Positions 38,528-46,424 of a stretch of 64,000 nucleotides of DNA are shown piece after piece. How positions within the stretch are numbered: the first letter of the stretch is position 1; each line of letters opens with the position of its first letter. Made by a program: the position numbers and the translations under genes. The notes under the pieces are model-generated. The model saw only the letters and a program-made list of their open reading frames with translations. It was not told the DNA's origin and made no database searches. This DNA is from Pseudomonas pisciculturae (GTDB taxonomy: Bacteria; Pseudomonadota; Gammaproteobacteria; Pseudomonadales; Pseudomonadaceae), in assembly GCF_015461805.1 (NCBI RefSeq), contig NZ_JACVZE010000001.1, forward strand, positions 620,001 through 684,000, written 5' to 3'.

Positions 38528-38725
38528 ATGAAGATCGACCCGCGAATCAGCGCAGAACTTGCTCGGCTTGAACCCAACCAGATTGGTGTTCTGGCCTGGT
38601 CCCTGATGGCCGATCCCGCCTACGCGGGCGGCATTCCCGGCCAACCCGAGCCGGATTACCCACAGCCTACCGAGCCCGGTGAGCCAACCCTGCCGGACGA
38701 GCCACCTCCCGCTCCAGTCGCCTGA
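38528..38725 (+). CDS. Small proline-rich protein of unknown function
   Basis: 65 residues with a good GAGGAG site 8 bases before the ATG. The N-terminal half (MKIDPRISAELARLEPNQIG, then VLAWSLMADPAY) looks helical and folded; the C-terminal half is a disordered, acidic proline-rich tail (PEPDYPQPTEPGEPTLPDEP). No signal peptide or membrane segment. I do not recognise a named family. It sits between dcd and the convergent phosphoesterase gene, 3 bases from the latter's stop. Codon use matches neighbours, so it is probably real. Confidence 0.65.
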   Translation: MKIDPRISAELARLEPNQIGVLAWSLMADPAYAGGIPGQPEPDYPQPTEPGEPTLPDEPPPAPVA

Positions 38726-38728
38726 TTC

Positions 38729-39379
38729 TTAGGCTATCGGCCAGACATCATGATCGCCAATCACAAAGATTCGGCGGTCATTGCCCTGTTCCACTGCGTA
38801 CCCCCCGGTAAACGCGCCAAATGCCGGCAGCAGGCTTATCTGCGTGCCGATTTGGTAGCACGGTAGCCGCAAGCTCTGCCGCCCCTTGCCGCGCAAGCGG
38901 TACACCGGATGCACATGCCCAGCCAGTACGTGGTGGCTACGATGTGCGTGCGGTTCGTGCTGCAACGCAAAGGGGCCCATCAGCAGCGGCTCAGGCACGA
39001 CCTCTATCCGCAAGTCTGCGGGCGGGTCGCCTGCGCGTTTATCGTGATTGCCGCGAATCAGGGTCATCACCAGCCCCGAATGACGTTCACGCCAGGCGCG
39101 CAGGGCGCCCAAGGTGCCGCTGGCGTGTGAGCCAGGGCCGTGCAAAAAGTCCCCGAGAAAGATCATCTGGTCACAGGCATACGCCGACAGCAACCGATCC
39201 AGGCGCTCCAGATTGGCGGCAGTGGTGCCCTGCGGCACCGGTTGCCCGAGGCTGCGATAGGCCGAGGCCTTGCCAAAATGCGCGTCGGCAATCAGCAGGC
39301 AGCGGCGCGCGGGCCAGTAGATGGCCTTGTCCGCCAGCAACCACAGCTCCTCGCCCTCAAGTATCAGTGAATAGTGCAT
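38729..39379 (-). CDS. pdeM: Ligase-associated metallophosphoesterase (MPE/PdeM)
   Basis: Calcineurin-like phosphoesterase of the Lhr-ligase repair cluster; the P. putida homologue (MPE) is reported as a manganese-dependent DNA nuclease. 216 residues with all signature motifs: IADAHFGK, GDFLHG, GNHD and GHVHP. The ATG start overlaps the helicase stop by one base (TGATG); a TTG one codon upstream is possible. Its partner ligase and exonuclease lie 7 kb upstream on the same strand. Confidence 0.93.
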   Translation of the reverse strand: MHYSLILEGEELWLLADKAIYWPARRCLLIADAHFGKASAYRSLGQPVPQGTTAANLERLDRLLSAYACDQMIFLGDFLHGPGSHASGTLGALRAWRERHSGLVMTLIRGNHDKRAGDPPADLRIEVVPEPLLMGPFALQHEPHAHRSHHVLAGHVHPVYRLRGKGRQSLRLPCYQIGTQISLLPAFGAFTGGYAVEQGNDRRIFVIGDHDVWPIA

Positions 39380-41862
39380 CAACGCTTCCCGTTATCTGCG
39401 ACTTTTTCCAGGTCTTTGACCATCCGCGCAATGCGCTCTGAGAGCTTTTCCGAACTCATACTCTCGCGCATACGCTCAACCAGCAGTGGGAAGGCCAGCG
39501 GTGTCGGTCGTTCGATCAGGCGCAGGTCGAGTTTCAGCGCCGACAGGTGGCTTAACGTCTCTTCAAGCCTGCGAATATCCAACTCATCGCGCAGGACTTC
39601 TTCCCCGGCCTGGGTCAGCAACAGGTTCTGCGGGTCATATTGCTTGAACACTTCGAAGAACAAGCCACTGGATGCCTGCACCTGCCGCGTACTCTTTGGC
39701 GCGCCGGGGTAGCCGGCAAACACCAGCCCGGCGATGCGTGCGATTTCGCGAAAGCGGCGCAAGGCCAGTTCCCCGGCATTCAGGCTGGCAGCCACGTCAT
39801 GCAGCAAGTGGTCAGGGCTCAGCAGCGCACCGTCTACCAGTAATGCAGGCCATTCCACCTCAGTGGCACTCAACAACTCCAGGCCGTAATCATTCACGGC
39901 AATCGAGAAGGTCACCGCTTGCTGTTGACTGACTCGCCACGCCAACAGGCTGGCCAAGCCAAGATGAACCTGACGCCCGGCGAATGGGTAGAGAAACAAG
40001 TGCCACCCTTCACGGGATTTCAACGTTTCAGCCAACAGATGCTCGCGCGTCGGTAGCCCGGACCAGCGCAACTGCGTCTGCAACAAGGGGCGCACCGCCT
40101 GCATCTCCGGCCCCGCGAACTGGCCGTGGGCTGCCGCATCCAAGCGCTCCACGACCGCCTGCGCGAGTTCATTGGAAAGGGGCATGCGCCCGCCATTCCA
40201 GCGCGGTACGGCGGCTTTTTTCGCAGTACTGCGGCGCACGTAGGCGGTCATGTTTTCCACTCGCACCAATTCCAGTAAACGCCCGGCAAACAGGAACCCA
40301 TCACCGGGCTTGAGCCTGGCGATAAACCCTTCCTCGACACTGCCGAGGTTTTTGCCGCCACCGCCCTTGCTCCAGAATTTCAGCTGGATACTGGCATCGC
40401 TGACGATGGTGCCCACGCTCATGCGATGGCGGCGCGCCAGCCGTGCATCGGGCACGCGCCAGATGCCGTGTTCGTCGGGCTCCACGCGTCGGTAATCCGG
40501 ATAAGCGGTCAGCGACAGACCGCCGTGGCGCACAAAACCCAAGGCCCAGGCCCAATCCTCATCCGTCAGGTCGCGATAAGCCCAGGCGCCGCGCACTTCG
40601 GCCAGCAGCGCATCGGGCGTAAAGCCACCGCCCAGCGCCATGCTTACCAGGTGTTGTACGAGCACATCCAGCGGCTTGTAAGGCGATTCCCGCGCCTCGA
40701 TATGTCGCAGGGCAATTGCATCCTGAACGGCAGCCGCTTCCACCAACTCCAGGCTATGGGTCGGCACCAGCGTCACCCGCGACGGCCGCCCCGGCGCATG
40801 CCCCGAGCGCCCGGCACGTTGCATCAGGCGCGCCACGCCTTTGGCCGAGCCGATCTGTAACACCCGCACCACCGGCAGAAAATCCACCCCCAGGTCCAGG
40901 CTCGACGTGCACACCACCGCTTTGAGCTGGCCTTCTTTCAAGGCCCGCTCGACCCAGTCACGGGTTTCCCGCGACAACGAGCCATGGTGCAGCGCAATCA
41001 CCCCTGCCCAGTCCGGGCGGGCATCCAGCAGTGCCTGGTACCAGATTTCCGATTGCGCCCGCGTGTTGGTGAACACCAGGCAGCTGCTGCTGGCGTCAAC
41101 CTCGGCCACCACGTTGGGCAGCATCTTCAAGCCGATATGCCCGGCCCAGGGAAACCGTTCGGCAGTCGGCGGCAACAAGGTGTCGACACGCAGCTCTTTG
41201 GCCGTCTGCCCTTGCACGTTGATGCCATCGCCTTGTGGGATCAAGACGTCCAAGGCGTGGGATTGATTACCCAGCGTCGCCGAAATCCCCCACACCATCA
41301 GATCAGGGTGCCAGCGCCGCAGCCGCGCCAAGGCCAGTTGCAACTGCACACCGCGTTTATTGCCGATCAGCTCGTGCCATTCGTCCACCACCACCATGCG
41401 CACGTTCGCCAGGCTCACCTCGCTGTCGGCGCGGGCGAGCATCAGGGTTAGGCTTTCCGGGGTGGTGACCAGGGCAGTGGGTTGGCGCCGTGTTTGGCGT
41501 GCCCGCTCGCTGCTGCTGGTATCGCCGGTGCGCAGGCCGACGCTCCAGGGAATCTCTAACGCCCCCAGTGGCGCTTCAAGGGCGCGGGCGGTGTCGGCCG
41601 CCAGCGCGCGCATGGGGGTGATCCACAGCACCGTCAGGGGCTCGGTGGGCGGTTTGCGTTTGCCACTGGTGGGTGGGCGGGTGATGGCGAAGCGGTTAAG
41701 GGCGGCAAACCACAGCGCATAGGTTTTACCGGCACCGGTGCTGGCGTGCAGCAAACCCGATTGGCCAGCCTTGACCGCCGCCCACACGGCTTTCTGAAAG
41801 GCGAACGGCTTCCAGCCTTTGGCGGCAAACCATTGCTTGGCGAAGTCGTGAGGTTTTGCCAT
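39379..41862 (-). CDS. lhr: Ligase-associated DEXH helicase (Lhr-Core type)
   Basis: 3'-to-5' DNA translocase/helicase of the four-gene nucleic-acid repair set known from P. putida. 827 residues, as expected for Lhr-Core without the long C-terminal extension of E. coli/mycobacterial Lhr. Walker A STGAGKT (K47), DEWH box ([14 protein letters not shown]), motif III ISATLGN, and motif [16 protein letters not shown]; then the winged-helix and the Lhr-specific beta-barrel domain. Start has no strong Shine-Dalgarno. A perfect hairpin separates it from the transporter operon upstream. Confidence 0.94.
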   Translation of the reverse strand: MAKPHDFAKQWFAAKGWKPFAFQKAVWAAVKAGQSGLLHASTGAGKTYALWFAALNRFAITRPPTSGKRKPPTEPLTVLWITPMRALAADTARALEAPLGALEIPWSVGLRTGDTSSSERARQTRRQPTALVTTPESLTLMLARADSEVSLANVRMVVVDEWHELIGNKRGVQLQLALARLRRWHPDLMVWGISATLGNQSHALDVLIPQGDGINVQGQTAKELRVDTLLPPTAERFPWAGHIGLKMLPNVVAEVDASSSCLVFTNTRAQSEIWYQALLDARPDWAGVIALHHGSLSRETRDWVERALKEGQLKAVVCTSSLDLGVDFLPVVRVLQIGSAKGVARLMQRAGRSGHAPGRPSRVTLVPTHSLELVEAAAVQDAIALRHIEARESPYKPLDVLVQHLVSMALGGGFTPDALLAEVRGAWAYRDLTDEDWAWALGFVRHGGLSLTAYPDYRRVEPDEHGIWRVPDARLARRHRMSVGTIVSDASIQLKFWSKGGGGKNLGSVEEGFIARLKPGDGFLFAGRLLELVRVENMTAYVRRSTAKKAAVPRWNGGRMPLSNELAQAVVERLDAAAHGQFAGPEMQAVRPLLQTQLRWSGLPTREHLLAETLKSREGWHLFLYPFAGRQVHLGLASLLAWRVSQQQAVTFSIAVNDYGLELLSATEVEWPALLVDGALLSPDHLLHDVAASLNAGELALRRFREIARIAGLVFAGYPGAPKSTRQVQASSGLFFEVFKQYDPQNLLLTQAGEEVLRDELDIRRLEETLSHLSALKLDLRLIERPTPLAFPLLVERMRESMSSEKLSERIARMVKDLEKVADNGKR

Positions 41863-41877
41863 GCGTGCGCTGACGCT

Positions 41878-41906
41878 CTGAAGGGTCTATTGCAGAGACC
41901 CTTCAG
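41878..41906. terminator. Perfect hairpin between the ABC-transporter operon and the helicase
   Basis: CTGAAGGGTCT and AGACCCTTCAG form an 11-bp stem with a 7-base loop, in the 57-base gap between the ATPase stop and the helicase ATG. No T tract on the minus strand, so Rho-independent termination is uncertain. Confidence 0.5.
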
Positions 41907-41919
41907 GCAGCGCAAAGGT

Positions 41920-42684
41920 TTACTTCAAATTGCCACTGAGGAACTGTTGCAGGCGCTCGCTCTTGGGGTTGCCGAGCACATCCTCCGGCGCGCCTTGCTC
42001 CTCTACCAAGCCTTGGTGCAGGAACAACACCTGGCTCGATACCTTGCGGGCAAAGCTCATCTCGTGGGTCACCATGATCATGGTGCGGCCTTCCTCGGCC
42101 AGGCCCTGAATTACCTTGAGCACTTCACCCACTAGCTCGGGGTCGAGGGCCGAGGTGGGTTCGTCGAATAGCATCACCTCCGGCTCCATCGCCAACGCGC
42201 GAGCGATGGCCACCCGTTGCTGCTGGCCGCCGGAGAGAAACGCCGGGTATTGATCGGCCACGCGGGCCGGCAGGCCGACTTTGTCCAGGTAGCGACGGGC
42301 ACGGTCTTCGGCGTCTTTCTTGCTGCAACCCAGCACCCGGCGTGGGGCCATGGTGATGTTTTCGAGCACGCTCATGTGGCTCCACAGGTTGAAATGCTGG
42401 AACACCATCGCCAGCCGTGTGCGCAGGCGCTGCAACTCGGCGTCGTCGGCTACGCGCATGCCATGGTGGTCGCTGACCATGCGGATCGGCTTGCCGTCGA
42501 GGGTCATGGCGCCGTCGTTGGGGGTTTCCAGGAAGTTGATGCAACGCAAAAATGTGCTTTTGCCCGAGCCGCTGGCGCCGATCAGGCTGATCACGTCACC
42601 GGTCTTGGCCTTGAGCGAGACACCTTTGAGCACCTCATTGTCGCCATAGCTTTTATGCAGGCCTTCAACGGTCAGTTTGTACAT
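41920..42684 (-). CDS. Polar amino-acid ABC transporter, ATP-binding protein (AotP/HisP-like)
   Basis: Energises uptake of a basic amino acid. 254 residues from the ATG at 42684 ([15 protein letters not shown]), chosen because the family starts here and GAGG precedes it. Walker [10 protein letters not shown] near residue 38, the Q-loop, ABC signature [15 protein letters not shown] and Walker [16 protein letters not shown]. Last gene of a five-gene operon in the order binding protein-permease-permease-aspartoacylase-ATPase, the aotJQMOP order of P. aeruginosa. Confidence 0.93.
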   Translation of the reverse strand: MYKLTVEGLHKSYGDNEVLKGVSLKAKTGDVISLIGASGSGKSTFLRCINFLETPNDGAMTLDGKPIRMVSDHHGMRVADDAELQRLRTRLAMVFQHFNLWSHMSVLENITMAPRRVLGCSKKDAEDRARRYLDKVGLPARVADQYPAFLSGGQQQRVAIARALAMEPEVMLFDEPTSALDPELVGEVLKVIQGLAEEGRTMIMVTHEMSFARKVSSQVLFLHQGLVEEQGAPEDVLGNPKSERLQQFLSGNLK

Positions 42685-42697
42685 GGGGCGTGCATCC

Positions 42698-43816
42698 TCA
42701 AGGCGAAAGTAGATAGCCGCTGCGGTAGGCATCAAGGCCTGCGACATGGCCGATGACCATCCCGGCAGTGGCCATGCGGCGCAGCGAACGGGCGTAAAGC
42801 AGGCCGGCCTTTTGGCAGTGCACCGGCGTTACGCGGTCGGTAATGGGGTCGATGATTTCGGCGATCAGTTGCCCGGCTTCCAGGTATTCCCCCGGTAGCG
42901 CGCTGAACACCAGCAGGCCGCCTACGGGCGTGGCCACCGGTTCAACGCCGGCCAATGGCGTGGCCGGGTAGGGCAGGTCGGGCAGCGGTGCCACGTCGCC
43001 GGCAATTGCGCCGAAGTGAATCAGGTAGTCGATGATCGCTTGGCAATCGAGGGCGGCCAGGCCATGGTTGACGTCGCCCTGACCGCGTAACTCGACGGTC
43101 ACCGAAAAGCTGCCCATGGGGATAGGGAAGCGCTCGCCGAAGCGTTGCTGCAACTGCCACCACACCAGGGTGAAACACTCATCGAAGGATTGCCCGCCGG
43201 AGTCGGTGGCCAAAAGGTTCGCCTCCGAGCCGATGTAGCGCGCCAGCGGCTCCACCCGGGGCCAGGCCTCAGGCGTGGTGTACAGGTGCGCCACTGCTTC
43301 GAAGTCGCAATGCAGGTCCAGTACCATATCGGCGTCGCAGGCCAGGCGTTGCAGTACCAGGCGTTGGGATTGCAATTGAGTACTGGCGGTTTGCGCGGCA
43401 AGTGCAGTGCAGAGGGCGTCGCGGATCAGCTTGATGTTGCGCTGGGGATCATCGCCGAGTCTGTCCTCGACTTGGTTGCCCACCGCTTCACTGAGGTCGA
43501 CAAACAGGCGATTGAAGTTCTGCCCGCTCTCCAGTTCATAACGACCCAGCGGGATATCCATCAACACCTGTTCCAGCCCTACCGGGTTGGCGATGGGCAC
43601 CAGCACGATCTCGCTGCGCAGGCGTCCGGCCTTTGCCAGCTCGGCCAGGCGCACCTTCAAGTGCCACGCCACCAGCATGCCCGGCAGCTCATCGGCGTGC
43701 AGCGACGACTGAATGTAAATCTTGCCTGCGGCCTGTTCGGGGCCGAAGTGAAAACTGTGAATCTGCCGCGCCGTACCTGGCACTGGCGCGATCAGTTCAT
43801 GTACCTGATGACGCAT
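42698..43816 (-). CDS. Succinylglutamate desuccinylase/aspartoacylase-family protein (AotO-like)
   Basis: 372 residues of the zinc carboxypeptidase-like AstE/ASPA family. Zinc-site residues are visible: the HxxE pair in SSLHADELPGM near 38-45 and the third ligand in DLHCD near 170; a catalytic Glu candidate lies in the SVTVELRG stretch. Family members cleave N-acyl amino acids. No signal peptide is seen, so it is probably cytoplasmic. Encoded inside the transporter operon, it may deacylate an imported acylated amino acid, which is inference; the P. aeruginosa aotO product has no proven function to my knowledge. Confidence 0.85.
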   Translation of the reverse strand: MRHQVHELIAPVPGTARQIHSFHFGPEQAAGKIYIQSSLHADELPGMLVAWHLKVRLAELAKAGRLRSEIVLVPIANPVGLEQVLMDIPLGRYELESGQNFNRLFVDLSEAVGNQVEDRLGDDPQRNIKLIRDALCTALAAQTASTQLQSQRLVLQRLACDADMVLDLHCDFEAVAHLYTTPEAWPRVEPLARYIGSEANLLATDSGGQSFDECFTLVWWQLQQRFGERFPIPMGSFSVTVELRGQGDVNHGLAALDCQAIIDYLIHFGAIAGDVAPLPDLPYPATPLAGVEPVATPVGGLLVFSALPGEYLEAGQLIAEIIDPITDRVTPVHCQKAGLLYARSLRRMATAGMVIGHVAGLDAYRSGYLLSP

Positions 43817-43825
43817 ACAAACTCC

Positions 43826-44536
43826 TTAATGACTCGGCCCGAGAAAGGCCAGCCAGCGGCGCTCCGCCAGGCGGAACAGCCCGACCAACGCAAAGGTCAC
43901 GGTCAGGTAGATCAGCGCAGCGATGCCAAATGATTGAAAGGTCATGAAGGTGGCCGAGTTGGCATCCCGCGCCACTTTGAGGATGTCGGGGATCGTTGCG
44001 GTGAAGGCCACTGTGGTCGAGTGCAACATCAGGATCACTTCGTTGCTGTAGTAGGGCAGCGAGCGGCGCAATGCCGACGGCATGATCACGTAGGCGTATA
44101 GCTTCCAGCCGCTCAAGCCGTAGGCCTTGGCTGCTTCGACTTCGCCGTGGGCCATGCTGCGGATCGACCCGGCGAAAATCTCCGTGGTGTAGGCGCAGGT
44201 GTTGAGGGCGAAGGCCAGGATCGTGCAGTTCATCGCATCGCGAAAGAACGCATCCAGCAGCGGTTGCTCGCGCACGGCGGCGATGCTGTAGATGCCGGTG
44301 TAGCAGATCAGCAGCTGGATATAGAGCGGTGTGCCCCGAAACAGGTAGGTGTAGAACTGCACCGGCCAGCGTACCAGGCGATTGCGCGATACACGGGCAA
44401 TGGACAGCGGGATCGACACCAGAAAGCCGATGACCAGCGCGGCGCTGAGCAGCCACATCGTCATGGCCAGGCCGGTGATGTGCTGGCCGTCGCTGTAAAG
44501 GAACGGGCGCCAGTATTCCTGCAAGAGTTCGATCAT
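43826..44536 (-). CDS. Polar amino-acid ABC transporter permease (AotM/HisM-like)
   Basis: 236-residue inner-membrane permease with about five helices; N terminus MIELLQEYWRPFLYSDGQHI is typical of HisM/ArtM. The cytoplasmic EAA loop is in HGEVEAAKAYGLSGWKLY near 150. Overlaps the upstream permease gene by 4 bases (ATGA) and pairs with it as a heterodimer. Confidence 0.92.
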   Translation of the reverse strand: MIELLQEYWRPFLYSDGQHITGLAMTMWLLSAALVIGFLVSIPLSIARVSRNRLVRWPVQFYTYLFRGTPLYIQLLICYTGIYSIAAVREQPLLDAFFRDAMNCTILAFALNTCAYTTEIFAGSIRSMAHGEVEAAKAYGLSGWKLYAYVIMPSALRRSLPYYSNEVILMLHSTTVAFTATIPDILKVARDANSATFMTFQSFGIAALIYLTVTFALVGLFRLAERRWLAFLGPSH

Positions 44537-45261
44537 CGCACCGCCTCCCGTGAGCCTGCGGAGTAGCGGCGTTCAAGACGACGCAACACAAAGTTCGACG
44601 CGCTGGTGATCAACAGGTAGATCAACGCGGCGAGTACCAGGAAATAAAACAGTTGATAGGTGCTCTTGCCCGCATCCTGGGCGGCTTTGACCAGGTCGGC
44701 CAGGCCGATGATCGACACCAGGGCCGTGGCCTTGAGCATCACCATCCAGTTATTGCCGATGCCTGGCAGGGCAAAACGCATCATCTGCGGGAAGGTCACG
44801 TAGCGAAACCGCTGCCCGCGCTTGAGGCCATAGGCCGTGGCGGCTTCCAGTTGGCCACGGGGCACCGCGAGGATCGCGCCGCGAAAGGTCTCGGTGAAAT
44901 ACGCACCGTAGATAAAGCCCAGGGTGATCACCCCGGCGCTGAACGGGTCGATCTCGATGTATTCCCATTCCATAAAGTCGGTAAGACCGGTCAGCCAGGT
45001 TTGCAGGCTGTAGAAAATCAGCAGCATCAGCACCAAGTCAGGCACACCGCGAATCAGGGTGGTGTAGAGCTGGGCGGGGATGCGCAAGAAGGGCAGGCTG
45101 GACAGTTTGGCGCTCGCGCCGAGCAGGCCCAGCAATACGCTGACGGCCAACGACAGCACCGACAACTTGATGGTCATCCAGGTGCCTTGCAGCAACAGCG
45201 GGCCGAAACCCTTCAAGCTGAGCGCGCTCAGCCCGAGGGTTTGCAACAGTTCTTCGAACAT
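44533..45261 (-). CDS. Polar amino-acid ABC transporter permease (AotQ/HisQ-like)
   Basis: 242-residue permease, about five membrane helices, with the EAA loop RGQLEAATAYGLKRGQRF near 130-150 that docks on the ATPase. Resembles HisQ/AotQ. It follows the binding-protein gene after 58 bases containing a hairpin with a U tract, so its expression is probably lower than that of the binding protein. Confidence 0.92.
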   Translation of the reverse strand: MFEELLQTLGLSALSLKGFGPLLLQGTWMTIKLSVLSLAVSVLLGLLGASAKLSSLPFLRIPAQLYTTLIRGVPDLVLMLLIFYSLQTWLTGLTDFMEWEYIEIDPFSAGVITLGFIYGAYFTETFRGAILAVPRGQLEAATAYGLKRGQRFRYVTFPQMMRFALPGIGNNWMVMLKATALVSIIGLADLVKAAQDAGKSTYQLFYFLVLAALIYLLITSASNFVLRRLERRYSAGSREAVR

Positions 45262-45281
45262 AAATCAGGACCTATGGCGAT

Positions 45282-45312
45282 AAAAAGGCGCCCCTCCCTT
45301 CGAAGGGGCGCC
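45282..45312 (-). terminator. Attenuator between binding-protein and permease genes
   Basis: On the minus strand, GGCGCCCCT and AGGGGCGCC make a perfect 9-bp stem with an 8-base loop, followed by TTTTTA. Placed just after the binding-protein stop, it is typical of ABC operons that make the periplasmic protein in excess. Confidence 0.75.
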
Positions 45313-45319
45313 CAGGGCA

Positions 45320-46099
45320 TTACTTGCCGCTGTACAGGTTCAGATCGCCAAAGTGTTTCTTCTGGATGGTGGCGTAGGTGCCATCATCGTGTAACGCTTT
45401 GATACCTTTATCCAGGAGCGCCTTCAGCTCAGTGTTACCTTGCTTGATACCGATGGCGGTTTTCGACGGCAGCAACGGGTCGTCAATGGCAGCGCTGACT
45501 TCGTAGCCGGCGCCGGCTGGCGACTTCAAAAAGCCCAGTTCGGCTTGCAGCATGTCCTGCACCGAGGCGTCGAGACGGCCGGAAGTCAGGTCGGCGTACA
45601 CCTGGTCCTGGTTGGCGTAGGCCTTGGTGGTCACACCGGCTTTATCCAGCACGGCCTTGGCGTAGGCTTCCTGGATGGTGCCTTGCTCGTAGCCCACCGA
45701 TTTACCCTTGAGCGACTCAGGTGTAGAGAACCCCGCGCCTTTCTTGAACACCAGCGAAGTCGGGCCGGAGAACAGTTCGTTGGAGAAGTCGATGGCCTTT
45801 TCACGCACCGGGGTCACGGTCATGGACGAAATCACACCGTCGAACTTGTTGGCTTTCAGGCCTGGAATCATGCCGTCGAAGTCACTTTCGACCCACTTGC
45901 ACTTCACTTTCAGCTCGGCACAGATGGCATTGCCCAGGTCGATATCGAAGCCCACCAGGCTGCCGTCGGCAGCTTTGGATTCAAACGGCGCGTAGGACGG
46001 ATCGACACCAAAACGCAATTCCTTGTATTCCTTGGCCAGCGCAGAACCTGCGGCCATGCACAGAGCCAGTGCAGAAAGGGTCAGCAATGCTTTTTTCAT
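45320..46099 (-). CDS. Periplasmic lysine/arginine/ornithine-type binding protein (AotJ-like)
   Basis: Solute-binding component. 259 residues from the ATG at 46099, giving the signal peptide MKKALLTLSALALCMAAGSALA and mature start KEYKELRFGVDPSYAPFESKA; a long upstream in-frame reading is just open leader. SBP_bac_3 landmarks: FDIDLGNAICAELKVKCKWV, FDGMIPGLKANKFD and MTVTPVREKAIDFS. Closest in look to ArgT/HisJ/AotJ. First gene of the operon and preceded by a sigma-54 element. Confidence 0.93.
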   Translation of the reverse strand: MKKALLTLSALALCMAAGSALAKEYKELRFGVDPSYAPFESKAADGSLVGFDIDLGNAICAELKVKCKWVESDFDGMIPGLKANKFDGVISSMTVTPVREKAIDFSNELFSGPTSLVFKKGAGFSTPESLKGKSVGYEQGTIQEAYAKAVLDKAGVTTKAYANQDQVYADLTSGRLDASVQDMLQAELGFLKSPAGAGYEVSAAIDDPLLPSKTAIGIKQGNTELKALLDKGIKALHDDGTYATIQKKHFGDLNLYSGK

Positions 46100-46181
46100 T
46101 ATGTAATCCCTGGAAACCAAGATAAGCGCTTGTGGCGCGTTTTTAGGACTGTTACTGAACGGTGTCAGACGCAACACAGGT

Positions 46182-46197
46182 AGCAATTTCTGCACCA
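46182..46197 (-). promoter_or_regulatory. Sigma-54 (RpoN) -24/-12 promoter
   Basis: The minus strand reads TGGTGCAGAAATTGCT, an exact fit to TGGYRYR-N4-TTGCW with GG and GC at the required spacing. Transcription would start about 12 bases beyond the GC, leaving a leader near 72 bases before the binding-protein ATG. An enhancer-binding protein such as NtrC is expected upstream; none of its sites was identified. Confidence 0.7.
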
Positions 46198-46324
46198 TAG
46201 TTCCGAAAGTAGTTCCGAATGATCGTTTTAAAAGGTGGGAATAAGGAAAGCTGAGTGTAGGAGATGCCCGAAAGTGGGCACTGAAAATCCAGCGCACCAT
46301 TTCAGCTCAGTTGAAGATCCAAAT

Positions 46325-46412
46325 GTGGGAGGGGGCTTGCCCCCGATGGCGGTGTGTCAGCCACCAGATATTTTGACTGACACACTGCAATCGGGGGCAA
46401 GCCCCCTCCCAC
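46325..46412. repeat. REPIN between transporter promoter and ligase gene
   Basis: Inverted pair of the GTGGGAGGGGGCTTGCCCCC subtype, 88 bases, with inner TGTGTCAG/CTGACACA arms. It begins 12 bases after the end of the ligase gene. Confidence 0.9.
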
Positions 46413-46424
46413 AGGTGTTTTGTG

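Larger units (their letters stand above)
46100..46424. other. Spacer upstream of the amino-acid transporter operon (325 bases, no gene)
   Basis: No coding region supported. Contains the transporter promoter region (sigma-54 element at 46182-46197) and, at the right, a REPIN next to the end of the ligase gene. An open minus-strand frame continuous with the binding protein has no ribosome site and is leader sequence. Confidence 0.6.

Noticed and set aside
46100..46300. Longer N terminus for the amino-acid binding protein
   Set aside because: The extension has no ribosome site, contains the promoter region, and would hide the clear signal peptide starting at 46099.
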